39,246 nt of DNA from Erysipelotrichaceae bacterium (GCA_003520745.1 DOUE01000007.1:76837-116082); one strand, 5' to 3'; shown: positions 15,306 through 24,446, numbered from the stretch's first letter. A program made the numbers and translations. The notes: a model not told the origin generated them from the sequence alone.

Positions 15306-16502
15306 ATGACAAAAGTGATTTCAGTTAACGCAGGGAGCTCGTCCCTCAAATTCCAGTTGTTTGAAATGCCGCAGGAAACGGTGTTGACCAGCGGCATCGT
15401 CGAACGCATCGGCTTCGACGACGCGATTTTTTCCATCAAGTTCAACGATGAAAAAGTGAAGAAAGTCCAACCGATCCACGACCACAAGGAAGCGGTCCAG
15501 ATGGTTCTGGACGCCTTGGTCGCCCACCATATCGTCGAAAACCTCGATGAAATCAAAGGGGTCGGACACCGGGTCGTCCATGGCGGCGAACTCTATGCGA
15601 ACTCCGTCATCGCCGATGAAAAGGTCGAAAAAGACATCGAAGACCTCGCCGACCTGGCACCCTTGCACAATCCCGCCAACCTGATCGGTTACCGTGCGTT
15701 CGCGAAGTCCTTGCCGCATGCCCGCCATGCCATGGTCTTCGACACCGCGTTCCACCAGACGATGGCGCCGGACATCTACCTCTATCCGATCCCGTTTGAA
15801 TACTACCAGCACTACAAGATCCGTCGTTACGGGTTCCACGGGACCTCCCACTATTTCGTCAGCCGTCAAACCGCGAAACAAATGGGCAAGAACGTCGAAG
15901 ACATCAACATCATCACCTGTCATCTGGGCAACGGGGCGTCGATCACCGCGATCGAAAAGGGAAGATCCGTCAACACGTCGATGGGTTTCACCCCCTTGGC
16001 CGGTATCATGATGGGGACGCGTTCGGGCGACATCGACCCGGCGATCATCACCTTCCTCATGAAAAAACTGGGCAAAACCGCCGAGCAGGTCATCGACATC
16101 CTCAATAAGAAATCGGGGATGCTGGGGGTTTCGCAACTTTCCAGCGATGCACGCGACATCGAAAAGGCGGTCGAAGAAGGCAACGAACAAGCCATCCTGA
16201 CCCGCAAGATCTATGCCAACCGCATCGCGCAGACGATCGGAAGTTATTATATGCAGATGGGCAGCGTCGACGCCATCGTCTTTACCGGCGGCTTGGGCGA
16301 GAACGATTTCGGCGTCCGCGCGGACATTACGCAACGGGTCGAAAAAGCCTTGGGCATCCAGTTCGACTACGCCCTCAACGCGAAATCGCGCGGCAAGGAC
16401 GTCAAACTTTCCCTTGAAGGTTCCAAAGTCGATGTCTGGATGATCTCGACCAACGAAGAACTCGTCATCGCACAGGATACGTCACGACTTCTTGGCTTCT
16501 AG
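15306..16502 (+). CDS. ackA: Acetate kinase
   Basis: This 398-residue ASKHA-fold kinase interconverts acetyl phosphate plus ADP with acetate plus ATP, the ATP-yielding last step of acetate fermentation. Recognisable blocks are the N-terminal VNAGSSSLKFQLF, GHRVVHGGE, YGFHGTSHYFVS, CHLGNGASITAI, MGTRSGDIDPAI and FTGGLGENDFGVR. Length matches the family (about 395-400). The start has AAGGAG about 6 nt upstream. It lies 12 nt after ylxM without a visible terminator or promoter, so it is probably read from the smc promoter. The phosphotransacetylase gene is not in the window. Confidence 0.97.
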   Translation: MTKVISVNAGSSSLKFQLFEMPQETVLTSGIVERIGFDDAIFSIKFNDEKVKKVQPIHDHKEAVQMVLDALVAHHIVENLDEIKGVGHRVVHGGELYANSVIADEKVEKDIEDLADLAPLHNPANLIGYRAFAKSLPHARHAMVFDTAFHQTMAPDIYLYPIPFEYYQHYKIRRYGFHGTSHYFVSRQTAKQMGKNVEDINIITCHLGNGASITAIEKGRSVNTSMGFTPLAGIMMGTRSGDIDPAIITFLMKKLGKTAEQVIDILNKKSGMLGVSQLSSDARDIEKAVEEGNEQAILTRKIYANRIAQTIGSYYMQMGSVDAIVFTGGLGENDFGVRADITQRVEKALGIQFDYALNAKSRGKDVKLSLEGSKVDVWMISTNEELVIAQDTSRLLGF

Positions 16503-16503
16503 T

Positions 16504-17457
16504 ATGCAGAAAACGCTGCTCAACTGGGTGGAAGAGGCACAGGTCATCTGCGTGTTCCGTCATCAGATCCCCGATCCCGACGCGTTAGGTAGCCAATGGG
16601 GCTTGGTCAGTTGGCTCAAGGAAACCTATCCGAACAAACGGGTCTATGCCCTTGGGAAACATACCGGGGTCAAACCGGAGTTGTTTGAACAACCCGACGT
16701 GGTATCGGATGAGGAGATCGAAGACAGTCTGGCCATCGTCCTGGATACCGCCAATGCGGCGCGGGTCGACGACCAGCGTTTCGTGAAAGCGAAACGGATC
16801 GTGAAAATCGACCATCACCCCCAGCCCGACCCCTATGCGCATCTTGAAATCGTCATGGAGAAAGCCGCCAGCACCTGTGAAATCCTCACCGGGATCCTGA
16901 AATCCTTCGCCCGCGACGAAGAACTCTCCACCAAGACCGCCCAATACCTCTACATGGGGATATTGACGGATACGATGAAGTTCTCCACCAACAATACGAC
17001 CTCGCATACCTTGAAGATGGCCGCCTACCTTGCGCAAAGCCATCTTGACCTACCGCGCATCAACGAAGAGCTTTTCGCGCTCTCCATGACGGAATACAAA
17101 TTCATCAATTACATCCGCAACCACGCGACCATCGAGGAATGCGGACTGGTCACGATCTTCCTGACGCTGAAAACCCTGGAAGAACTCGACATCAGCCCGA
17201 ATTCGGCCAAGGAACGCATCGGGGAATTGGGCAATGTCCGGGATTTTGAAATCTGGGCGATGTTCATCGAAACCGAAGACCCGGCCGTGGTCCGTTTCAA
17301 CGGAAGCCTGCGTTCACGCAAAGTCATCATCAACGATATCGCCCGGCGCTACGGCGGGGGCGGACACCAGCATGCGGCCGCGGTCAAAGGGGTCGATGTG
17401 GAAACATCGCAAACCTTGTTGGCCGAACTACGGTCACGCATCAAAGGAGACTCATGA
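16504..17457 (+). CDS. nrnA: NrnA-like DHH/DHHA1 phosphoesterase
   Basis: This 317-residue protein matches the bifunctional oligoribonuclease/pAp phosphatase family. The DHH domain has HQIPDPDALGS, the Asp of LDTANAAR and DHHP (Asp103-Pro106). A DHHA1 domain ends with GGGGHQHAAA. NrnA-type enzymes degrade nano-RNAs and dephosphorylate pAp. The ATG at 16504 begins 1 nt after the ackA stop; an in-frame TTG at 16492 inside ackA is less likely. Neither has a good ribosome binding site, so translation is probably coupled to ackA. Related DHH proteins also cleave cyclic dinucleotides (GdpP/DhhP), but the stand-alone DHH-DHHA1 form without PAS/GGDEF fits NrnA or DhhP. Confidence 0.88.
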   Translation: MQKTLLNWVEEAQVICVFRHQIPDPDALGSQWGLVSWLKETYPNKRVYALGKHTGVKPELFEQPDVVSDEEIEDSLAIVLDTANAARVDDQRFVKAKRIVKIDHHPQPDPYAHLEIVMEKAASTCEILTGILKSFARDEELSTKTAQYLYMGILTDTMKFSTNNTTSHTLKMAAYLAQSHLDLPRINEELFALSMTEYKFINYIRNHATIEECGLVTIFLTLKTLEELDISPNSAKERIGELGNVRDFEIWAMFIETEDPAVVRFNGSLRSRKVIINDIARRYGGGGHQHAAAVKGVDVETSQTLLAELRSRIKGDS

Positions 17458-19109
17458 GTAAGAAGTATCGCACCGATTTCGCTTGGGCGTTCGAAGGGCA
17501 GAAAGCCCGCGGCGCCAAGAAATCACTGATCACATCCTTGTTTCTCGTTCTACTTTTAGCCTTCGTCGTCGACTATCTGACCTTACCCGCCTACAATCTG
17601 CGCAATTCCGGCATCTACCTGCTCTTTGCGTTCTATTTCGGCGTCTTCGGCATCTTGAATTTCCTGATGACCCAGAAATTCTCCGGTCCATCACGGGCTA
17701 GTTTGACATTGAGCGGCTTATTGGTGGCGTTTGTGGTCGTGATGTCGATCTTGGGTAGCGAGTTCATCAACGCATCCAAGTATCGCAACCAGATCGTCAT
17801 CAGCGAAACCACCGATTTCTCCAGCTCTTTCGACAAGATCAGTTTGGCGAAGGTCCCGGTCGTCGACCGCGACACCGCCATGCAGATAGGGGACAAACAG
17901 ATCGGGAAGGTGCAGGGTCTGGGTTCGCAGTTCAACATCGACCCCGCCTATACCTTGGTCAGCACCCAGGATGAAATCCTGCGTGTCTCGCCTTTGGAAT
18001 ACCAAGGCTTGATCAAATGGTTCCAAAACCGCGACTCGGGTGTCCCGAACTTCGTGCGTATCAACGTCAACGATGCGTCGGACGTGGATCTGGTCTCCCT
18101 TGAGCAGGGGATGAAGTATGTCCCCAGTGCTTATTTCGACCAAGACTTGTTGCGGCATGTCCGCTTTGCCTACCGTACGGAAATCCTCCAGGATTTTTCC
18201 TTCGAGATCGACGATGAAGGCAACCCCTATTACGTCATTTCCGTCGTCGAACCGGAAATCGGTTTGTTCGGCGGTTTGGATGCCGTCGGCGTCATCGTCG
18301 TCGACCCGATCACCGGCGACATGGAAAAATACAGCGTGGAAGACGTGCCGGATTGGGTCGACCGTGTCCAACCGACCGAGTTGGCCTGGTATCAGATCGA
18401 TAACTGGGGCTACTACATCCGCGGTTTCTGGAATACGGTTTTCGGTCAGAAAGACATGATCCAGACGACCGATGGCTATAACTATGTCTCCATCGAGGGT
18501 TACACCTATGTATTCTCCGGTTTGACTTCCGTCGGCGCCGACCAGTCCATCGTCGGGTTCACCCTGATCAACCTCCACACCAAGGAAGCGATGTTCTACC
18601 GTATCGGGGGTGCGGACGAAACCAGCGCGATGAGCAGCGCCCAGGGGCAAGTCCAGGATCTGGGCTACCGCGCCACGTTCCCCGTCCTCTTGAACGTGGA
18701 AGGGCAACCGACCTACTTCATCTCCCTTAAAGACCAGGAAGGCTTGGTCAAACTCTATTCCTTCGTCGCCGTCACGGACTACTCGTTGGTCGGCGTCGGT
18801 CAGACCGTCGCGGCCGCCCAGATCGCCTACATCGAGAAATTGACCGAAAAAGGCATCATCGACGGCGGTTCTTCGCAGATGAAAACCATCGAAGCGAAGG
18901 TCCTGTCGATCGATACGGCCATCGTGGACGGGAATTCGAACTACTACCTACGCTTGGAAGGCTTGGATAAACTCTTCATCGCACCCATCCGGATCGATGC
19001 GGAACTCCCCATCACCGCGATCGGCGACCTCGTGCGTGTCACGTACCTAGACAATGATTCCGCGACCCTGGTCATCAACGCCTTCGATAATCTCCAATAC
19101 GACTACTAA
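17454..19109 (+). CDS. Conserved membrane protein of unknown function
   Basis: This 551-residue protein has three N-terminal transmembrane helices (about 24-45, 50-72, 80-100) and a large soluble domain, probably outside the cell. The soluble part has conserved-looking blocks such as VVDPITGDMEKY, DVPDWVDRVQP, GFWNTVFGQKD, YNYVSIEGYTYVFSG, and DETSAMSSAQGQVQDLGY. I recall similar proteins in Clostridia with vague annotations, but know of no function. Its ATG overlaps the nrnA stop (ATGA) with AAAGGAG just upstream, so it is tightly coupled. It is the last gene of the smc operon and is followed by a strong terminator. Confidence 0.88.
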   Translation: MSKKYRTDFAWAFEGQKARGAKKSLITSLFLVLLLAFVVDYLTLPAYNLRNSGIYLLFAFYFGVFGILNFLMTQKFSGPSRASLTLSGLLVAFVVVMSILGSEFINASKYRNQIVISETTDFSSSFDKISLAKVPVVDRDTAMQIGDKQIGKVQGLGSQFNIDPAYTLVSTQDEILRVSPLEYQGLIKWFQNRDSGVPNFVRINVNDASDVDLVSLEQGMKYVPSAYFDQDLLRHVRFAYRTEILQDFSFEIDDEGNPYYVISVVEPEIGLFGGLDAVGVIVVDPITGDMEKYSVEDVPDWVDRVQPTELAWYQIDNWGYYIRGFWNTVFGQKDMIQTTDGYNYVSIEGYTYVFSGLTSVGADQSIVGFTLINLHTKEAMFYRIGGADETSAMSSAQGQVQDLGYRATFPVLLNVEGQPTYFISLKDQEGLVKLYSFVAVTDYSLVGVGQTVAAAQIAYIEKLTEKGIIDGGSSQMKTIEAKVLSIDTAIVDGNSNYYLRLEGLDKLFIAPIRIDAELPITAIGDLVRVTYLDNDSATLVINAFDNLQYDY

Positions 19110-19132
19110 GAACAGCGCCGCTGTTCTTTTTT
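19108..19132 (+). terminator. Terminator of the smc operon
   Basis: AAGAACAGC (19108-19116), loop GCC, GCTGTTCTT (19120-19128), then Ts to 19132. The stem starts inside the stop codon of the membrane-protein gene. Confidence 0.9.
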
Positions 19133-19146
19133 ACACCCAATCCCTG

Positions 19147-19152
19147 TATAAT
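19147..19152 (+). promoter_or_regulatory. -10 element of the dnaE promoter
   Basis: A perfect TATAAT 27 nt before the dnaE ATG. The -35 position (about 19124-19129) falls in the descending arm and T tract of the preceding terminator, so terminator and promoter overlap. Confidence 0.55.
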
Positions 19153-19178
19153 GTACCTATGAAAGGAAGGTGAGCGAT

Positions 19179-22100
19179 ATGGCCGTCCATTGTCTGACCC
19201 GCAGTTGTTTCTCATTGCTTCAAGGCACGATGACTCCGGAAGTCCTGGTGAAAACCGCTGTCGAAGCCGGATACCGCGCCATCGCCCTCACCGACCGCAA
19301 TAAACTGCACGGCGTCCCCGATTTCGTGAAAGCCACGCAGAAGCATCAAATCAAGCCGATCTTGGGCATGGAACTCGACACCGAGGTCGAAGGATCGGTT
19401 TTCCCGTTCTTGCTTTTGGCGAAAGACGACGAAGGCTACCGCGGTTTGATGCGCCTAAGCACGATGATTTCATGCGCACCCTTCAAAGTGACGTTTAATG
19501 ATATCGCGCTTTATCAAGATCATCTCTGGGTCGTCGCTTTCGGCGAGGGCGGGGTATTGGAAGAGTCGATGATCAAGGAAAACCGTTCAAGACTAGAGGA
19601 ACAATTGATTGCGCTCAAACAAGTCATCCCGTCGATCGTCGCCGCGTGTTCCTATGAGGAATCCTCGTTCTGGCATCTACGCAACGATGTGCTGAGGGAT
19701 GCCTGTAAACGGTTGAGAATCCGTACGCTCGCGGTATCCAAGGTCTATTACGCCAGACAAAGCGACGACACGACCTTCCGCGTCCTGAACGCGATCGGTA
19801 CCCAACAGACCCTGTCCGACAAGAATCTTCCCTCATTCGAGGGAAGATGGATGCTTTCCCCTAGTGAAATGGAACATCTCTATCCTCAGTCTGAATTGCT
19901 TTTCAGCGATGAAATCGCCGCGTCGTGCCATTACGCCTTCAAACCCGTCGGGGCAAGGTTGCCTAAGTTCGAACTCCCGCAAGGAGTGGATGCGAAACAA
20001 TACCTGACCCAGCTCTGTCTTCAAGGTTTAAAAAAGCGTTTGGATTCCGACCAACCTGATCCTGTGTACCGCAATCGCTTGAAATATGAATTGGACGTCA
20101 TCACCGACATGCATTTCGAGGACTATTTCCTCATCGTCTGGGATTTCATCCGCCATGCCCGTAAGCAGTCGATCTATGTCGGTCCGGGACGCGGAAGCGC
20201 TGCGGGTACGTTGGTGGCCTATTGCCTGGGCATCACCCATGTCGACCCCATCAAATACAATCTTCTGTTTGAACGCTTCTTGAATCCCGAGCGGATCTCC
20301 ATGCCCGACATCGACATCGACTTCCCCGACAACCGGCGCGACGAAGTCATCGCCTACGTGGTCGAGAAATACGGGAAGAACCATGTGGCGCACATCTCGA
20401 CTTTCGGTACCTTGGCAGCCAAACAGGCGCTGCGGGATGTCGGGAGGGTTTTGGGTTTGTCCGTACGCGACCTCGATATGATTTCCAAAACCGTACCCAA
20501 TACGCTTAAAGTCACGCTTCTCAAGGCAAAGGAAGAAAGCCGTCATTTTTCACAATTGATCGAATCCAGTGAAAAGTTTAAAGAACTGTTCGCCTATGCC
20601 TCCGCGTTGGAAGGCTTGCCCAGACATGTCTCGACCCATGCGGCCGGGATCGTACTGAGCGATGCGGACCTCTTGGATGTGATCCCTTTGGTGCAGATCG
20701 AAGCCGATTTACTCTCCACCCAGTTCACGATGGAATATCTCGAGCCGATGGGCTTGATTAAAATGGACTTCCTGGGTTTACGCAACCTCACCATCATCGA
20801 CGATGTGGTGACCATGATCAAAAAAGAGGGGATCGATCTCGATCCGCTGAAACTACCGCTGGACGATAAGAAAACCTATGAATGCATCGCGAACGTGGAT
20901 ACGGTCGGGGTGTTCCAGCTTGAATCCGAGGGGATGAAAAGTTTGATCCGTAAGATGAAGCCGTATCGTTTCGACGACATCGTCGCGACGATCGCCCTGT
21001 TTCGACCCGGGCCAATGGAAAATATCCCGGAATACCTCAAACGACGGCAGAATCCTTCCAGTATCGTCTACCCCCATCCGGACCTCAAAGACCTCTTGAG
21101 CGATACGTACGGAATCATGATCTATCAGGAACAGATCATGCAGGTGGCGCAGAAGATGGCCGGATTCAGTCTGGCACGGGCGGATGTCCTGCGTAAGGCG
21201 ATGAGCAAGAAAAACGCCAAGGAACTGGCGAAACTGCAGGAAGAATTCCTGAACGGATGCAAAGCGAAGGGATACAGCGATGGCTTGGGGATCGAACTCT
21301 TCAACCTGATCGCGAAGTTCGCCAACTACGGCTTCAATAAGTCGCATAGCGTCGCCTATGCGATGATCTCCTACCAGATGGCATACTTGAAAGCGAACCA
21401 TCCCGAGCAATTTTTCGCCGCCCTCCTCAGCAGCGTCATCGGCAGCGAAAGCAAAACCGCCGAATACGTCAATGAATGCCGCAGCCGCAACGTCGGCTTA
21501 TTGGCGCCCAGCGTCAACCGCAGCGAAGCGGGATACGTTCTGGAAGAAGGGTGGATCCGCTTCCCGCTGACCGTCATCAAAGGGGTCGGCATGGCGGCTT
21601 GCCGCGAAATCCTCAGTGAACGAAACACCGGTCTGTTTCTGGACTACTACGATTTCATCGCCCGCATCATGGCCCATCGTTTCAACCGCAAAACCATCGA
21701 AGCGCTGATCGACGCCGGCGCACTGGACGACTTCGCCATGACCCGTAAATCGATGCTGGCCTCGCTGGATGAAGCGATCACCTACGCGGACCTTGTCCGC
21801 ATCGATACCTTGGGACAGTCCCGGATCGATTTGGATCTGGTCTCGCGACCGATCCCGATCAGCGTCGCGGATCTTCCGCAAGAGCGCAACGAGAGGGAAA
21901 GGGATGTTTTCGGATTCTATTTCTCCAGCCATCCGATCCTTCTTTACAAACAGAAGTCGGGATATAAATGCACTCCGATCGTCAGTTCGACGACATTGAA
22001 TTCAAACGTACGCTTCGCGGCGATGGTCGAGCGGGTCAAGACCCATCGCACCAAGACCGGACAAATGATGGCGTTTGTCTCCGTTAGCGACGAGTCGGCG

Positions 22101-22247
22101 TTCCTGGATGTCGTCGTCATGCCGACGCTCTTGGACCGCACGCAGGAAATCTGGGTCAAAGGCGCCTTGGTCGAGATCGACGGTCGGGTCGAACAAGAGA
22201 ATTCCTGCATGGTCAAGAACGTCAAACTTTTAACGACGGGAAGTTGA
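19179..22247 (+). CDS. dnaE: DNA polymerase III alpha subunit DnaE
   Basis: This 1,022-residue C-family polymerase is near the length of the short DnaE of Bacillota, which works alongside PolC in replication. An N-terminal PHP domain is followed by the catalytic core: GPGRGSAAGTLVAYCLGI, the metal-binding aspartates of PDIDIDFPDNRRDE (Asp377, Asp379, Asp381) and Asp530 in KMDFLGLRN. Tandem HhH and a C-terminal OB domain follow (from about FAAMVERVKTHRTKTGQ). The PHP metal site is degraded: HCLT replaces HLHT and LTDRN replaces ITDHG, so no PHP proofreading is expected. The ATG at 19179 is preferred to the GTG at 19170, because the ribosome binding site AAAGGAAGG directly touches the GTG. PolC is not in the window. 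Confidence 0.96.
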   Translation: MAVHCLTRSCFSLLQGTMTPEVLVKTAVEAGYRAIALTDRNKLHGVPDFVKATQKHQIKPILGMELDTEVEGSVFPFLLLAKDDEGYRGLMRLSTMISCAPFKVTFNDIALYQDHLWVVAFGEGGVLEESMIKENRSRLEEQLIALKQVIPSIVAACSYEESSFWHLRNDVLRDACKRLRIRTLAVSKVYYARQSDDTTFRVLNAIGTQQTLSDKNLPSFEGRWMLSPSEMEHLYPQSELLFSDEIAASCHYAFKPVGARLPKFELPQGVDAKQYLTQLCLQGLKKRLDSDQPDPVYRNRLKYELDVITDMHFEDYFLIVWDFIRHARKQSIYVGPGRGSAAGTLVAYCLGITHVDPIKYNLLFERFLNPERISMPDIDIDFPDNRRDEVIAYVVEKYGKNHVAHISTFGTLAAKQALRDVGRVLGLSVRDLDMISKTVPNTLKVTLLKAKEESRHFSQLIESSEKFKELFAYASALEGLPRHVSTHAAGIVLSDADLLDVIPLVQIEADLLSTQFTMEYLEPMGLIKMDFLGLRNLTIIDDVVTMIKKEGIDLDPLKLPLDDKKTYECIANVDTVGVFQLESEGMKSLIRKMKPYRFDDIVATIALFRPGPMENIPEYLKRRQNPSSIVYPHPDLKDLLSDTYGIMIYQEQIMQVAQKMAGFSLARADVLRKAMSKKNAKELAKLQEEFLNGCKAKGYSDGLGIELFNLIAKFANYGFNKSHSVAYAMISYQMAYLKANHPEQFFAALLSSVIGSESKTAEYVNECRSRNVGLLAPSVNRSEAGYVLEEGWIRFPLTVIKGVGMAACREILSERNTGLFLDYYDFIARIMAHRFNRKTIEALIDAGALDDFAMTRKSMLASLDEAITYADLVRIDTLGQSRIDLDLVSRPIPISVADLPQERNERERDVFGFYFSSHPILLYKQKSGYKCTPIVSSTTLNSNVRFAAMVERVKTHRTKTGQMMAFVSVSDESAFLDVVVMPTLLDRTQEIWVKGALVEIDGRVEQENSCMVKNVKLLTTGS

Positions 22248-22280
22248 TTTCACAAATGTTTCACAAGATAGGGGTACACT
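22248..22280 (+). promoter_or_regulatory. Pho-box-like direct repeat and -10 before the two-component genes
   Basis: TTTCACAA occurs at 22248-22255 and again at 22259-22266, a period of 11 bp, one helical turn. This is the spacing bound by OmpR/PhoP-family dimers, and TTCACA matches the TTHACA unit of the Bacillus PhoP box. A -10-like TACACT follows at 22275-22280, with no good -35, as expected of an activated promoter. Autoregulation by the downstream response regulator is inferred. Confidence 0.5.
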
Positions 22281-22300
22281 AAACGAAAGGTGGTGTTGTT

Positions 22301-22966
22301 ATGGCAAGAATCCTCATCGTCGACGACGAAGTGAAAATCCGTGAAGTGGTCCGTGAATATGCGGAAGTATCGGGATACGATGTCAAAGAAGCGAAAGACG
22401 GACGCGAAGCCCTCGAACTGGTCGAACGCGAAGATTTCGACGTGATCGTGTTGGATATCATGATGCCTTATCTGGATGGGTTCAGCGCATGTCGCCAGAT
22501 CAAGAAGATCAAAAACATCCCGATCATCATGTTGTCGGCCAGACAGGAAGAATTCGACAAGTTGTTCGGATTCGAACTCGGCGTGGATGACTACGTGGTG
22601 AAACCCTTCAGTCCCAAAGAACTGATGGCGCGCATCAAGGTCGTCATCGACCGTCACACCGGCAAAGAAAACCAAACCATGGCCTTCAACGGACTCAATA
22701 TCGATGTCGATGCACGCAACGTGTTCATCAACGGTGAAAAGGTCAACCTGACGCCGAAGGAATTCGACCTGCTGTTGTTTTTGGTCAGAAACAAGAACAC
22801 CGCGCTCTCACGCGATGTCCTGCTCGATAAAGTCTGGAACTACAACTACTTCGGCGACGACCGCACGGTCGACACCCACATCAAAATGCTGCGTCATAAC
22901 TTGGGCGAATACCGCGATTACATCGTGACGGTCCGAGGGACGGGGTACAAGTTTGAAGTTCAGTAG
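22301..22966 (+). CDS. OmpR-family response regulator
   Basis: This 221-residue protein has a receiver domain (about 1-118) with acidic Asp8-Asp9, phospho-acceptor Asp52 (VIVLDIMMP), the conserved Ser in MLSAR and the Lys in VVKPF. A winged-helix DNA-binding domain follows (LTPKEFDLLLFLVRN, DDRTVDTHIKMLRHNLG, VRGTGYKFE). It is phosphorylated by the partner kinase encoded with a 14-nt overlap. PhoP, ResD and WalR-type regulators share this architecture, so the stimulus cannot be named from sequence. The promoter has an 11-bp-spaced direct repeat that may be its own binding site. Confidence 0.95.
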   Translation: MARILIVDDEVKIREVVREYAEVSGYDVKEAKDGREALELVEREDFDVIVLDIMMPYLDGFSACRQIKKIKNIPIIMLSARQEEFDKLFGFELGVDDYVVKPFSPKELMARIKVVIDRHTGKENQTMAFNGLNIDVDARNVFINGEKVNLTPKEFDLLLFLVRNKNTALSRDVLLDKVWNYNYFGDDRTVDTHIKMLRHNLGEYRDYIVTVRGTGYKFEVQ

Positions 22967-24383
22967 TCGGATCCGCATTCGTACATGGTTTTATTTCATC
23001 CTACTTACCGTAGGCATTTTAGGAACGCTCTGGATCTTCCAGATCGTTTTCATCTCCTCCTATTACCGCGACACCAAAGTCGCGAACGTACGCATGGTCG
23101 CCGACGAGATGGAATACGGCATCCTCAATAACGAGATCGATGTCGACATCCAGATCATGGCGGTCAGAAACAACGTCTGCGCCGTCATCTATAACGGGGA
23201 GGGCACACTGCTTTATCAAGTCGACTCGGTCGGATTAGGGTGCTATCTGACACAACGGGTCATCAAAAACCCCACCAACGTGTCGGATTACATCCAACGC
23301 GCCCAGGAATCCAAGTCGAAGGACTTCGTCCTTCCGCTGGAAAACATCCAGCTCAACCAAAGTATGTTGGTGTACGGAAGGGAAGTCGTCGCGGATTTCG
23401 GCAACTACTACATCTTCCTCAACGCGACGCTCGAGCCCCTGGATTCCACCGTCAACATCCTCAAAGACCAATTCATCTATGTCACCATCGCCGTCTTCTT
23501 CCTCTCGACCTTGTTCGCCCTCTTGCTTTCTTCACGGATGGCCCGCCCCATCATCAAGATGAACAGGAGCGCGCAGAAACTGGCGGAAGGGGATTACAAA
23601 GTCAAGTTCGAAAACAGCGAATATGGTGAAATCAGCCAATTGGCCGAAACCTTGAACTATGCGACGGAAGAACTCGGGAAAATGGACGAGCTGCGGAAAG
23701 ACCTGATCGCCAACGTCTCCCATGACATCAAAACCCCGCTCACGATGATCAAGGCGTATACCGAAATGATCCGCGACCTCTCCGGCAACAATCCCAAGAA
23801 GCGGGATGAACACTTGGAAGTCATCTTGACGGAAGTGAACCATCTCGACCGTTTGGTGAACGACATGACCAAATTATCGCAACTTCAATCCAAGGTCTTG
23901 GAACTCGACATCAAGGAATTCGACATCGTCGAACTGCTCGACCATAGCGTCAATCTGATGCAAGGCCTCATACAGCAAGAACAAATCGACATCGAAGTCA
24001 TGTCCTACCCGAAAGTCATCGTGAAAGGCGACGAAGTGAAGATCGGACAAGTCATCTACAACTTCGTCAACAACGCGATCAAACACATCGGATCGGACAA
24101 GAAAGTCTTGATGCAGTTGTTGGTCGACGAGAATGTGCGCATCGAGGTCACCGACCATGGCGATGGCATCGCGGAAGAAGATTTGCCCTACATCTGGGAC
24201 CGCTATTACAAAGTCGACAAACACTATCAACGCCAAACCATGGGAACCGGATTGGGACTGGCGATCGCGGGTGCGATCCTGGATGCCCACCATGCGAAAT
24301 TCGGCGTCGAAAGCAAGGTCGGCGAGGGCAGCACCTTCTGGTTCGAACTTCCTTTAGTGAAAGTCTATGAAAATGAATCCTGA
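22953..24383 (+). CDS. Membrane sensor histidine kinase
   Basis: This 476-residue kinase has TM1 at about 12-35, an extracellular sensor of about 135 residues with two Cys (NNVCAVIY and GLGCYL), TM2 at about 173-195, a HAMP linker (ARPIIKMNRSAQKLAEGDY), a HisKA domain with phospho-acceptor His257 (NVSHDIKTPL) and an HATPase domain (FVNNAIKHIG, DHGDGIAEEDLPYIWDRY, GTGLGLAIAGAI). The start is an unusual TTG at 22953, supported by G-rich sequence about 8 nt upstream and by the basic residues before TM1. It overlaps the regulator gene by 14 nt, so the pair is translationally coupled. The signal is unknown. Confidence 0.95.
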   Translation: MKFSSRIRIRTWFYFILLTVGILGTLWIFQIVFISSYYRDTKVANVRMVADEMEYGILNNEIDVDIQIMAVRNNVCAVIYNGEGTLLYQVDSVGLGCYLTQRVIKNPTNVSDYIQRAQESKSKDFVLPLENIQLNQSMLVYGREVVADFGNYYIFLNATLEPLDSTVNILKDQFIYVTIAVFFLSTLFALLLSSRMARPIIKMNRSAQKLAEGDYKVKFENSEYGEISQLAETLNYATEELGKMDELRKDLIANVSHDIKTPLTMIKAYTEMIRDLSGNNPKKRDEHLEVILTEVNHLDRLVNDMTKLSQLQSKVLELDIKEFDIVELLDHSVNLMQGLIQQEQIDIEVMSYPKVIVKGDEVKIGQVIYNFVNNAIKHIGSDKKVLMQLLVDENVRIEVTDHGDGIAEEDLPYIWDRYYKVDKHYQRQTMGTGLGLAIAGAILDAHHAKFGVESKVGEGSTFWFELPLVKVYENES

Positions 24384-24407
24384 CCATGAAAAATCATGGT
24401 CTTTTTT
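24382..24407 (+). terminator. Terminator after the two-component genes
   Basis: GACCATGA (24382-24389), loop AAAA, TCATGGTC (24394-24401), six Ts. The stem begins inside the TGA stop codon of the kinase gene. Confidence 0.9.
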
Positions 24408-24419
24408 CATCGAAAACGA

Positions 24420-24425
24420 TATACT
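24420..24425 (+). promoter_or_regulatory. -10 element of the trmN6 promoter
   Basis: TATACT lies 22 nt before the GTG start and only 12 nt after the preceding terminator. The -35 region would fall within that terminator and is a poor match. Confidence 0.4.
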
Positions 24426-24446
24426 AGAACGAAAGAGGGCGATCTT

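Noticed and set aside
15321..16334. 337-codon open frame antisense to ackA
   Set aside because: Shadow of a strongly conserved acetate kinase gene; no start signal.
16492..16506. TTG start at 16492 for nrnA
   Set aside because: It would overlap ackA by 11 nt with no ribosome binding site; ATG 16504 directly after the ackA stop is simpler.
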